Shown piece by piece: positions 48,852 through 56,572 of a stretch of DNA of 64,000 nt (position 1 is the stretch's first letter; the number at the start of each line of letters is the position of its first letter). The stretch is from the NCBI RefSeq assembly GCF_002237655.1, contig NZ_NOKT01000030.1, positions 1 to 64,000 of the forward strand. The letters run 5' to 3'. The notes below the pieces were generated by a model, which saw only the letters and a program-made list of their open reading frames with translations, made no database searches and had not been told where the DNA came from. Source of the stretch: Streptomyces sp. XY006 (GTDB taxonomy: Bacteria; Actinomycetota; Actinomycetes; Streptomycetales; Streptomycetaceae). The translations under genes were made by a program, and so were the position numbers.

Positions 48852-49229
48852 ATGGCACCCGTCCTCCATATCGACGTGCCCTGGCTGCTCCAGCGCCACG
48901 AAGAGGTCCTGCCGGACCAGCCCACGATCAACGACTTCTCCGCGCTGGTCGCCGCCGTCGCCCGGCACCGCGTCGACCCGCCGCGCCTCGGCGTGGACTC
49001 CGACCCGGCCTGGCGGGCGGCCGCGCTGCTGCACACCCTCGCCGTGCTGAGGCCGCTGCCCTCGGCCAACGCCCGTTTCGCCTGCGCGACCGCCGTGGCC
49101 TACATGTTCGTCAGCGGCGTCGGCATCGACCCGCCCTACGGGGCCCTGGTCGATCTGGCCCGCGATCTGATGTCCGGCACGACCGACGTCTACGGTGCTG
49201 CCGACCGGCTGCGCGCCTGGCAGATCTGA
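48852..49229 (+). CDS. Fic/Doc-like toxin with degenerate Fic motif
   Basis: A 125-residue protein whose length and helical pattern fit Doc/Fic toxins encoded behind RHH antitoxins. The Fic loop, normally HPFxxGNxR, appears as RPLPSANAR near residue 66 (VLRPLPSANARFACATAVAY): the final Asn-x-Arg is kept, but the His is replaced by Arg. The preceding INDFSALVAAVARHRVDPP and following AYMFVSGVGIDPPYG are Fic-like. Loss of the catalytic His suggests either an inactive copy or a different chemistry. The ATG at 48852 is used. Confidence 0.7.
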   Translation: MAPVLHIDVPWLLQRHEEVLPDQPTINDFSALVAAVARHRVDPPRLGVDSDPAWRAAALLHTLAVLRPLPSANARFACATAVAYMFVSGVGIDPPYGALVDLARDLMSGTTDVYGAADRLRAWQI

Positions 49230-49399
49230 ACGGGATCGAAAGCCGGTGCGACCTGCGCAGAGGTGTTCTGCTTCTGACTTTCTGTCAATGGCAGGGATGT
49301 GGTCCGTGCGCCTTGTTGGCCGTGTGGGGATTGTGCAAGAGTGCACGCACGTGCGGGGGGAATGACCAAGAGTCGCACGGCATTTGTTGACCGGGTCCG

Positions 49400-49416
49400 A
49401 TTCGCCGTCGGCGAAT
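49400..49416. promoter_or_regulatory. Palindrome upstream of the second sigma/ricin gene
   Basis: ATTCGCCG-T-CGGCGAAT is a perfect 8-base inverted repeat with a single central base, 104 bases upstream of the GTG at 49520. The 290-base gap otherwise holds no gene. The sequence differs from the palindrome in front of paralog A. Confidence 0.5.
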
Positions 49417-49519
49417 TCGTACCCCCCGCGCCGCGCCCAAAAAGGTACGCACCAACCGGGCTCCTTTTTCGGCGGCAGGACTTCTGTGTGCCACCTGCGC
49501 GTGGGAAGGAACCATCTCA

Positions 49520-51154
49520 GTGCCCACCCCCCACCCCCCTCGACCTCCGTATCCCCCGCCCGGCGGGGATCCGGGGGAATCCGACGAAAATCTCGCCGCC
49601 CCCTTGAGAGGCAGCCCGGAGGGCGAGGTCGCCGCCCATTCCGTCGCGCTGCTGATGGCGCGGCACTGGCAGCCGGTGCACGACTACGCGGCCATCTGCC
49701 TCGCCTCCTCGGCCCAGGTCGCCGCGATGGTCACCGGGACCGCCTTTCACCGGACCCTCAACCGCCTCGCGTTCGGCGAATCGGCCGTCGCGCTGCGCCC
49801 GGCCCTGCTGGTGACCGTGCGGGACACGATCCGGGAGTGGTCCGGCGACGATCGAATATCGGCCGTTCTGCCCGCGCTGCAGAAACCGGCCGGAGGACGC
49901 GGGCTGCGTGCGGCCACGTCCGTGACACCCGAAAACCGGGTTCTCACGGAGCGGGCATTCCAGGCGCTTCCCGCCGCCGCGCGGTGTCTGCTCTGGCATG
50001 CCGAGGTCGAGGCCGACGCCATATCCGTCCCGGCCGGACTGCTGGGCATGGACACCGTTCTCGCGTCCGCGGCCCTCGAACAGGCGCGTGACACATTCCG
50101 CGAAGGCGTCGTACGGGCCCATCGCGAACTCGCGCCGACCCAGGACTGCCGGTTCTACAACCGGCTGCTCGACGTCCCGATCCGCCGGGGCGGCGCCCTC
50201 CTGCCGGATGTCCAGGACCACTTGGACCAGTGCCGCTACTGCCGGGACGCGGCCGAGCAACTGAGCCACTTCGAGGGGCCGCTGGGCCCGCTGCTCGCCG
50301 AAGCGGTGCTCGGCTGGGGCGCCCGCCGCTACCTCGACTCCCGTCCGGGCCGGGCCCCGCACGGCACCCGCGGCGGCCGGGCCGGACGGCGCGGCGGGCG
50401 GCGCCGCGTGGGCGGCCACGGGCTGCTCGCCAGGATCCCGCTCCCGGCGCGCGGGGCCGGCGGGGCACGTATCCCGCAGGCGCTGCGGTCCTCCCGGGGA
50501 CTGCTCTCGGGCGTCGGCGCAGTGTCGGCCGGGGTGCTGACGGCCGTGCTCATCCTCGGCACGACGTCGTACGACGGCGGGGAGGCCGACCCGGCCGGAT
50601 CCAACAGCGCCACCGGAGGCGACAACGCCACCTCCGCGACACCCCCCGGCACGGCCGGACTGCCCACGGCACCGGGCGTGACGCGGCTGCGCAACACCGG
50701 CGCCGGCCTCTGCCTCGACATCCGGGACCTGCCGAAGGAGGGCTCGGGGACGAAGCTGGCACCGTGCTCGACGGTGTGGACCCAGCAGTGGACGTACGAG
50801 AAGGACGGGTCGCTGCGCAGCGTCGCGGATCCCGGGCTGTGCCTGGATTCGCACAAGGACGCGGGCGTCGTGGTCCTCGGCACCTGCGCCGACGAGGATG
50901 CCGAGCGGGGCGACGACGTGCGCTACGACCTCACCGTGCGCGGCGAACTGCTGCCCCGCTGGGACGAGCAGCTCGCCATCACCCCGGCCGACGACGACCC
51001 GGAAGCCGACATCGTCGTCAAGGTCCGCGACCGCTCCGACGCCCAGCGCTGGCAGGCCGAGCCCGTGCCGACGGCGTCCGGTTCGCTGTCGATCGAGGAG
51101 CAGGAGAGCCCGGCGGCCCGCCAGGTGACCGCCCCGGCCGGCCGCACCGGCTGA
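49520..51154 (+). CDS. Sigma-like / zinc-finger / membrane / ricin-trefoil fusion protein B
   Basis: A 544-residue paralog of the protein at 37907-40000 with the same module order. Residues about 40-225 are sigma-factor-like (LMARHWQPVHDYAAICLASS, LRPALLVTVRDTIREWSG, LPAAARCLLWHAEVEADAI, ALEQARDTFREGVVRAHREL). A zinc-finger-like HLDQCRYC follows near 233-240. One membrane helix lies at about 328-350 (VGAVSAGVLTAVLILGTTSY). The outside part is a ricin-like trefoil (about 387-512) with QQWTYEKDG and AQRWQAE, and it lacks the Gly/Tyr tail of paralog A. GTG 49520 follows GGGAAGGA. A bidirectional terminator follows. Confidence 0.8.
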   Translation: MPTPHPPRPPYPPPGGDPGESDENLAAPLRGSPEGEVAAHSVALLMARHWQPVHDYAAICLASSAQVAAMVTGTAFHRTLNRLAFGESAVALRPALLVTVRDTIREWSGDDRISAVLPALQKPAGGRGLRAATSVTPENRVLTERAFQALPAAARCLLWHAEVEADAISVPAGLLGMDTVLASAALEQARDTFREGVVRAHRELAPTQDCRFYNRLLDVPIRRGGALLPDVQDHLDQCRYCRDAAEQLSHFEGPLGPLLAEAVLGWGARRYLDSRPGRAPHGTRGGRAGRRGGRRRVGGHGLLARIPLPARGAGGARIPQALRSSRGLLSGVGAVSAGVLTAVLILGTTSYDGGEADPAGSNSATGGDNATSATPPGTAGLPTAPGVTRLRNTGAGLCLDIRDLPKEGSGTKLAPCSTVWTQQWTYEKDGSLRSVADPGLCLDSHKDAGVVVLGTCADEDAERGDDVRYDLTVRGELLPRWDEQLAITPADDDPEADIVVKVRDRSDAQRWQAEPVPTASGSLSIEEQESPAARQVTAPAGRTG

Positions 51155-51171
51155 GCCGGGGCCCTCGGGCC

Positions 51172-51211
51172 GGACGGGGCCGCGCGGGACTCGGGCCGCG
51201 CGGCCCCGTCC
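51172..51211. terminator. Bidirectional terminator after sigma/ricin gene B
   Basis: A perfect 16-base-pair stem (GGACGGGGCCGCGCGG with CCGCGCGGCCCCGTCC) with an 8-base loop lies between the convergent stops. Confidence 0.88.
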
Positions 51212-51215
51212 GCCG

Positions 51216-52385
51216 TCAGGCCGGGGCCTCGACGAGGTCGCCCGGCCCGATCGTGCCCGGCGTGGCGTGGCCCGACAGGGCGAGGGTCAGGTCCAGTTCG
51301 GCCAGCAGACAGCGGATGACGTGCTCGACGCCCGCCTGCCCGTCGAGGCCGAGGCCGTAGACGTACGGGCGGCCCAGCAGGACGGCGCGCGCGCCCAGCG
51401 CGAGAGCCTTGAAGACGTCGTCGCCGGTGCGCACACCGCTGTCGAAGAGGACGGTGAGCCGGTCGCCGACGGCCTCCACCACGCGCGGCAGCGCGTCCGC
51501 CGCCGCGACGGATCCGGCCACCTGCCGCCCGCCGTGGTTGGAGACGACCACGCCGTCCATGCCCGCGTCCGCCGCGAGCCGGGCGTCGTCCGGATGCAAA
51601 ACGCCCTTGAGGACGATCGGCCCGTCCCAGTTCTCCCGCAGGAACGCCAGGTCCGGCCAGGTCTTGGCCGGGTCGGAGAACAGGCCGACGAAACGCATCA
51701 CGGCCGCGTCGGGATCCTCGTGCACCGGCTTGGCCAGGCCTGCCTGGAAGGCCGGGTCGGAGAAGTAGTTCGCCGTGCCGACGCCGCGCAGGAACGGCAG
51801 GTAGGCCTGGTCCAGATCGCGGGGCCGCCAGGACAGCAGCGGCGTGTCCAGGGTGACGACGAGCACGCCGAACCCGGCCGCCTTCGCCCGGTCCAGGAAG
51901 CTGCGCGCCACCTCCGGGTCCTTCGGCCAGTACAGCTGGAACCACCGCTCGGCGTCGCCCATCGCCTCGGCGACCTGCTCCATGGGGGTACTGGACGCCG
52001 AGGACAGGATGTACGGCACGCCCTGCGCGGCGGCGGCCCGGGCCGCCGCCGGCTCGGCGTCCGGGTGCATGATCGACAGCACGCCCACGGGGGCCAGCGC
52101 CAGCGGCGCCGGCAGGGCACGGCCCAGCACCTCGACCGACAGGTCCCGTTCGTGCACGTCCCGCAGCATGCGCGGCACGATCCGGCGCCGCTCCAGGGCG
52201 GCCCGGTTGGCCCGGGCGGTACTGCCGTCGCCCGCGCTGCCCGCCACGTAGCCGACCGGCCCGGGCCCGAGCCGCTGCTCGGTCAGCTCCTCCAGCCGGG
52301 TCAGATCGGTGGGCAGCCGCGGTACGGCACCCGTCATCCCGTTCAGATAGATCTCGTACTGGAAGTCCGCCCAGTGCTTGCCCAC
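51216..52385 (-). CDS. FMN-dependent alpha-hydroxy acid oxidase / lactate 2-monooxygenase-like
   Basis: A 389-residue TIM-barrel flavoenzyme of the L-lactate/glycolate oxidase family. FMN and substrate contacts are seen in GYVAGSAGDGSTARANRAAL, LAPVGVLSIMHP, YILSSASSTP, FQLYWPKD, VLKGVLHPDDARLAADAG and the catalytic His/Arg in GVVVSNHGGRQV; VLFDSGVRTGDDVFKALALG binds phosphate. The length and the insertion before VLKGV fit lactate 2-monooxygenases, which turn lactate into acetate and CO2. The ATG at 52385 is used. The gene ends at the strong terminator and appears to stand alone. Confidence 0.88.
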   Translation of the reverse strand: MGKHWADFQYEIYLNGMTGAVPRLPTDLTRLEELTEQRLGPGPVGYVAGSAGDGSTARANRAALERRRIVPRMLRDVHERDLSVEVLGRALPAPLALAPVGVLSIMHPDAEPAAARAAAAQGVPYILSSASSTPMEQVAEAMGDAERWFQLYWPKDPEVARSFLDRAKAAGFGVLVVTLDTPLLSWRPRDLDQAYLPFLRGVGTANYFSDPAFQAGLAKPVHEDPDAAVMRFVGLFSDPAKTWPDLAFLRENWDGPIVLKGVLHPDDARLAADAGMDGVVVSNHGGRQVAGSVAAADALPRVVEAVGDRLTVLFDSGVRTGDDVFKALALGARAVLLGRPYVYGLGLDGQAGVEHVIRCLLAELDLTLALSGHATPGTIGPGDLVEAPA

Positions 52386-52466
52386 CGACGTACCCGCCTC
52401 TCGTCGTCTCCTCGTCGAGACCGTGCCGTACGGGCGACGATACCGAGCGGTATGGCCGGCCTCCGA

Positions 52467-53007
52467 TCAAGGGCCTTCGGCCGCCGCGCGCAGAACGCGG
52501 GCCAGTTCGCGCGGCTGCGAGAACATCGGCCAGTGACCGGTGTCCAGCTCGACCCGTTCCCAGCGCTCGCTCCGGAGCAGGCCCGCCACCGCCGGCATCG
52601 GCTCCTCCCCGTCGAGCAGGCACTTCACATAGGTCGCCGAGGGAGCCGGAGAGCACGGCCGGTTCCGTGAGCGTGACCCCCGGGTGCGGCGTCGAGCCCC
52701 CGAGGAACCGGGCGATCTGCTCGTCCGTCAGCCCCTGCCCGGCACAGTCCCGCGGGCCGGGCGGCGGCCAGGAACCGCCGTGGTCGTCGAGCGCCCGCCG
52801 CACCTGCTCGCTGGGCCAGCCGGACAGGAACGACTCGCCGTGCACCGGCACGTTCGCGTCGACGAACACCACGCGCCGCAGCCGCTCGCCGATCCGCTCG
52901 GCGGCCTGCCCGACGGGGACGCCCGCGTAGCTGTGCCCCACCAGGACGACATCGCGCAGGCCGAGGCGCCCCACCTCGTCGACGACGTCCCGCACCACAT
53001 CACTCAT
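52467..53007 (-). pseudogene. Truncated, frameshifted alpha/beta hydrolase
   Basis: From ATG 53007 the frame reads MSDVVRDVVDEVGRLGLRDV, then the nucleophile elbow VLVGHSYAGVPVGQ, and continues normally to about TLTEPAVLSG. After a slip near 52640 the rest is in another frame: ATYVKCLLDGEEPMPAVAGL and a catalytic-His segment VELDTGHWPMFSQPRELARV, ending at 52467. The first 60-70 residues, with the HGAWHGG-type oxyanion motif, are absent. The ATG overlaps the permease stop (ATGA). Both defects point to a decaying gene fused behind the permease. Confidence 0.75.
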
Positions 53008-54680
53008 GCCCGCACCGTAGCCGGAGGATCCGACACCGCCCCCTCGGTGCCGGGGCCGGTGATCGGTGGCACCGGCACGTCCGCGGTCCGGGCCAGGCGG
53101 GCGCCCTCGGGTCCGTACACCGCCCGCGGCTCGGGGAACAGCCGCAGCAGCGTCAGGAACAGCACCGCGGCCGCGGCCAGTGACACCGGCAGGCCGATGT
53201 CGACGCCGTTCGCCAGGTCGCCGAGCGGGCCGACGAACTGGCCGGGGATGTTGGTGAAGAGCACCCCGAGCAGCGCCGAGACCCACCAGGCGGTCATGCC
53301 GCGCCAGTTCCAGCCGTGCGCGAACCAGTAACGGCCGCCGCGCTGACGGCGGTTGAAGACCTGCAGCGCCTCCGGGTCGTACCAGCCGCGGCGCGTCCAG
53401 TAGCCCAGCATCATGACGACCATCCAGGGCGTGGTGCAGGTGACGATCATCGTGGCGAAGGCCGAGATGGACCGCACCAGGTCGAGCCCGAACCGGCCGG
53501 CGAAGATGAACGCGATCGACAACGCGCCGATCAGCACGGTCGCCTGCACCCGGGACAGCCTCGGGAACACCGACGAGAAGTCGAGGCCGGTCCCGTACAG
53601 CGCCGTCGTGCCGGTCGCCATGCCGCCGATCAGCGCGAGCAGGCACACCGGCAGGAAGAACCAGCCCGGAGAGACGGCCAGCAGTCCGCCCACGAAGTCG
53701 GGGGCCGCCGGATCGACGTACTCGGGCGCCTTGTGCGCGATGACGCTCGCCGTCGTCAGGCCGAACAGGAACGGCAGCAGCGTCGCGAGCTGCGACAGGA
53801 ACGCGGCCCCGACCACCCTGCGCCGCGGGGTGCTCGCCGGGATGTAGCGCGACCAGTCGCCGAGGAACGCCCCGAACGACACCGGGTTGGACAGCACGAT
53901 CAGCGTGGCCCCGATGAACGACGGCCAGAACAGGGCCGAGGTCCCGGGATCCGCCGCGTCCGTGAAGACACCCGCGTACGACGGGTCGAAGTCGCCGGCG
54001 AACGCCACGGCGCCGAGCAGGAACAGCACGCTCGCCGAGGTCACCGCGATCTTGTTGACGAACAGCATGAACCGGAAGCCGTACACGCACACCACGAGGA
54101 CCAGCACCGCGAACAGCGCGTAGGCGACGGCGTAGGACAGGGTGCCGCGGCCGAGGCCGAACAGCCGGTGGGCGCCGCCGACCAGGGCGTCACCGGAGCT
54201 CCACACCGACAGGGAGAAGAACGCGACGGCGGTCAGCAGGGAGAGGAACGAGCCGACCACCCGGCCGTGCACACCGAGGTGCGCGGACGACGACACCGCG
54301 TTGTTGGTGCCGTTGAGCGGCCCGAACACCGCCATCGGGCACAGGATCAGCGCGCCGGCGACGACGCCCAGCACGGTGGCCGCGAGGCCCTGCCAGAAGG
54401 AGAGGCCGAAGAGGATGGGGAAGGCGCCGAGGACGCAGGTGGAGAAGGTGTTGGCGCCGCCGAAGGCGAGCCGGAACAGATCCAGCGGGGTCGCCGTGCG
54501 CTCGGCGTCGGGGATCCGGTCGACACCGTGGGCCTCGACCTCCGTCACGGACGGGGGCGACGCGGCGCCTTCGGCGACGGGGGAGAGGGCGCCGTCGTGG
54601 GCGGGGCGTTCGGTGGAAGCGGGACGGTCGGCGGAAGCGGGACGGTCGTCGGGGGCAGGACGGTCGGCGGGCGAGGGCAA
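53004..54680 (-). CDS. NCS1-type purine-cytosine permease
   Basis: A 558-residue membrane transporter of the nucleobase:cation symporter-1 family with twelve expected helices. The family course is clear: FRLAFGGANTFSTCVLGAFP, FGPLNGTNNAVSSSAHLGVH, VLSNPVSFGAFLGDWSRYIP and MATGTTALYGTGLDFSSV. Members import cytosine, purines, allantoin or hydantoins with Na+ or H+. The N-terminal 55 residues are a disordered cytoplasmic leader with repeated DRPA units. The start used is TTG 54680 with GGAG six bases upstream; a start nearer VEAHGVDRIPD would remove the leader. Confidence 0.9.
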   Translation of the reverse strand: MPSPADRPAPDDRPASADRPASTERPAHDGALSPVAEGAASPPSVTEVEAHGVDRIPDAERTATPLDLFRLAFGGANTFSTCVLGAFPILFGLSFWQGLAATVLGVVAGALILCPMAVFGPLNGTNNAVSSSAHLGVHGRVVGSFLSLLTAVAFFSLSVWSSGDALVGGAHRLFGLGRGTLSYAVAYALFAVLVLVVCVYGFRFMLFVNKIAVTSASVLFLLGAVAFAGDFDPSYAGVFTDAADPGTSALFWPSFIGATLIVLSNPVSFGAFLGDWSRYIPASTPRRRVVGAAFLSQLATLLPFLFGLTTASVIAHKAPEYVDPAAPDFVGGLLAVSPGWFFLPVCLLALIGGMATGTTALYGTGLDFSSVFPRLSRVQATVLIGALSIAFIFAGRFGLDLVRSISAFATMIVTCTTPWMVVMMLGYWTRRGWYDPEALQVFNRRQRGGRYWFAHGWNWRGMTAWWVSALLGVLFTNIPGQFVGPLGDLANGVDIGLPVSLAAAAVLFLTLLRLFPEPRAVYGPEGARLARTADVPVPPITGPGTEGAVSDPPATVRA

Positions 54681-54808
54681 GAGGGCTCCAGCGGGGGCGG
54701 GGCGGTGGAGCGCGGGGTGGCGCGGCGGCGGGGGCGGACGGCCGCTCGCCGGCGCAGGGGTGTGCGGCGGCGCGCGGAGGCCGTCCTCGGGGGATCTGCC
54801 GACCGTAG

Positions 54809-54889
54809 GTGATCACGGTCGGGCGGCACCAGAGGACGGTTCGTCCCTTCCCGGGCCCACCGGTGGACGTTTCCTCCACTGCGTGATCA
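54809..54889. promoter_or_regulatory. Two GTGATCAC palindromes upstream of the permease
   Basis: GTGATCAC occurs at 54809-54816 and 54882-54889, 73 bases apart, the second overlapping the end of the neighbouring hypothetical gene. The pair flanks the likely permease promoter. The spacing is about seven helical turns. Confidence 0.35.
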
Positions 54890-55441
54890 CCGATCGTCGT
54901 CCGGGTGCCGCTCCTCCGGCGCGGCGTCCGGCCCCTGGGCCCGCACCCGCTGCACGTGTTCGAGGGAGTCGCGCAACTCCGCCAGCCAGTCGTCCGTGTG
55001 GCGCTGGACCAGACGTACGCACCAGGCCAGCGCGTCACTGCGGCTGCGGGCGACGCCGCCGGCGACCAGGGTGTCGAGGACCTGCCGCTCCGGCTGGCGC
55101 AGCCGTGTCATGACGGGTGCGGCGACATGGGTGAACAGGGCCCGCCGCCCGTCGCACTCCACGCCCCAGGACACCTTTCTGCGGAAGCGGTGTTCGGCCT
55201 CCCGGGCCACGGCCATCCGGTCCTCGCGCGTGCGCTCGCGGAACTCCTGCATCCGGCTCTCCAGGGCCGCCTCGCGCTCGGCGTCCGAGGCGTCCTCGGT
55301 GAGCCGGGGCGCGGGGATGCGGCCGATGACGGTGATCTCCTCACGGTCGACCGTGACCTCGGTCAGTTCCTCGAAGAGGTCGTCGGGCAGGCGGCCGGCG
55401 AACCAGCCGCGCAGTTTCTCTCGCTGCTCGTTCGTAATCAT
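54887..55441 (-). CDS. Conserved hypothetical protein
   Basis: A 184-residue soluble protein starting MITNEQREKLRGWFAGRLPD at ATG 55441. It is highly charged: an Arg/Glu-rich helix (about 60-100, AEREAALESRMQEFRERTRE) followed by FRRKVSWGVECDGRRALFTH. A C-terminal helical region (ERQVLDTLVAGGVARSRSDA, LAWCVRLVQRHTDDWLAEL) has a weak helix-turn-helix or ribbon-like look. No family can be assigned with confidence. A LacI-type operator core lies 33 bases upstream. Confidence 0.65.
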   Translation of the reverse strand: MITNEQREKLRGWFAGRLPDDLFEELTEVTVDREEITVIGRIPAPRLTEDASDAEREAALESRMQEFRERTREDRMAVAREAEHRFRRKVSWGVECDGRRALFTHVAAPVMTRLRQPERQVLDTLVAGGVARSRSDALAWCVRLVQRHTDDWLAELRDSLEHVQRVRAQGPDAAPEERHPDDDR

Positions 55442-55766
55442 GTAATGACGATTACTCGGCGGGAGCATGAACGCAAGCGGTTGCAAAGTGGTCACCCGAG
55501 AGCTGAATCGGAATGTTTCAGGCCTATTAACGAGCGCACCGGAATCAGCCATCTGGCCGCTTCCTGACGCCGGAGACCGTGCGGTTACGGGCTTCACCCG
55601 CTCCGATTCCGTAACTTCACGCCACTGATTCAACACGCAAGGTTACTGAAACCCGTGGGGTCGATGTGTGTTTCCGCGGCGGACTCGGCAGAGTGGCGCT
55701 CGCCGACCCGGCACCGACCGAGCACGGGCCGGCACACCCTGTCATTCGAGCGGAAGGATGCACACA
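55442..55766. other. 325-base divergent promoter region
   Basis: The region separates the conserved hypothetical and the inhibitor gene. It is notably AT-richer than the average here and holds a LacI-type operator core at 55473-55484. No gene is seen. Confidence 0.55.
55473..55484. promoter_or_regulatory. LacI-type operator core
   Basis: GCAAGCGGTTGC contains CAAGCGGTTG, an exact match to the CAAnCGnTTG core shared by many LacI-family operators. It lies 32 bases upstream of the hypothetical gene and 282 bases from the inhibitor gene. Confidence 0.45.
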
Positions 55767-56201
55767 ATGCGGACCACCGCGCGCTGGGCCACGACTGTCG
55801 GACTGACGGCCACCGCCGTCTGCGGACCCCTCACCGGGGCCGCGCTCGCCGAACCGGGTCAGGCCCCCGCCGCGCTCTACGCCCCGTCGGCCCTCGTCCT
55901 CACGGTGGGCCACGGCGAGAGCGCGATCTCCGCGACTCCGGAACGCGCGGTCACCCTGACCTGTGCCCCGCGGCCCGCGGGCACCCACCCGGCCGCCGCC
56001 GAGGCCTGCGCCGAGCTGCGCGGCGTCAGCGGCGACTTCGACGCCCTGACCGCCACCGAGGGCGTGATGTGCACCAAGCAGTACGACCCGGTGGTCGTCA
56101 CCGTGGACGGCGTCTGGCAGGGCCAGCGCGTCTCCTACGAGCGCACCTTCTCCAACGACTGCATGAAGAACGCCTACGGCACGGGCGTCTTCTCCTTCTA
56201 G
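55767..56201 (+). CDS. Subtilisin-inhibitor-like (SSI) protein with Lys at P1
   Basis: A 144-residue secreted protease inhibitor of the Streptomyces subtilisin inhibitor family. A signal peptide (about 1-28, cut near AALA-EPGQ) is followed by a mature domain of about 115 residues with four cysteines, paired as Cys66-Cys81 and Cys102 with the Cys in SNDCMKN. The reactive loop reads MCTKQYDP, so P1 is Lys104 instead of the Met of classic SSI, which favours trypsin-like targets. The family ending GVFSF is intact. The ATG at 55767 has GGAAGG 9 bases upstream; an ATG three codons earlier abuts that site. It dimerises and usually restrains the host's own secreted proteases. Confidence 0.95.
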   Translation: MRTTARWATTVGLTATAVCGPLTGAALAEPGQAPAALYAPSALVLTVGHGESAISATPERAVTLTCAPRPAGTHPAAAEACAELRGVSGDFDALTATEGVMCTKQYDPVVVTVDGVWQGQRVSYERTFSNDCMKNAYGTGVFSF

Positions 56202-56305
56202 GAGCGGGCACTCCCATGGACCGGGATCGCGCCGTTCCCGTGAGGCACAGCGGACCGTGGCTGGGGAGCCGGGCCGCTGTCACGGGGAACCGCGATCTCG
56301 TACAA

Positions 56306-56344
56306 GGAGGCCGGCGGGCGGAGTGGGGCCGCCCGCCGGCCTCC
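56306..56344. terminator. Bidirectional terminator after the inhibitor gene
   Basis: A perfect 16-base-pair stem (GGAGGCCGGCGGGCGG with CCGCCCGCCGGCCTCC) and a 7-base loop stand between the convergent inhibitor and CDGSH genes. Confidence 0.85.
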
Positions 56345-56365
56345 GGGCCGTTCAGGTCCCCGGGC

Positions 56366-56572
56366 TCAGGCCCGGTCGCGATGGCTCGTGTCGCACCACG
56401 GATAGCGGCGGCTGCGCCGGCAGGTGCACAGCGCCACGCGGAAGCGGTCCGAGGAGACGACGGAGCCGTCCTCCAGCTCCACCTCCACCGGGCCCTCCAT
56501 CAGCAGGGGGCCCTTGCGCTGCACGGAGACACGGCGCGGTGCGCCGGGCCGGTCAGACGGGGAGTTCGGCAC
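56366..56572 (-). CDS. CDGSH-type iron-sulfur protein
   Basis: A 68-residue protein with a single CDGSH-like 2Fe-2S site: CTCRRSRRYPWCDTSH gives the 3-Cys, 1-His ligand set (CxC...CDxSH). The preceding GPLLMEGPVEVELEDGSVVS is the usual beta-cap. Such proteins hold a labile, redox-active cluster and are thought to act in iron or redox handling. Its start overlaps the end of the methyltransferase gene by 20 bases, so it is the last gene of a three-gene unit. Confidence 0.9.
   Translation of the reverse strand: MPNSPSDRPGAPRRVSVQRKGPLLMEGPVEVELEDGSVVSSDRFRVALCTCRRSRRYPWCDTSHRDRA

Noticed and set aside
50923..54090. Very long reverse-strand open frame spanning several genes
   Set aside because: Only a short part (from 53007) is meaningful, as the truncated hydrolase. 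The rest is out of frame with the permease and lactate monooxygenase.
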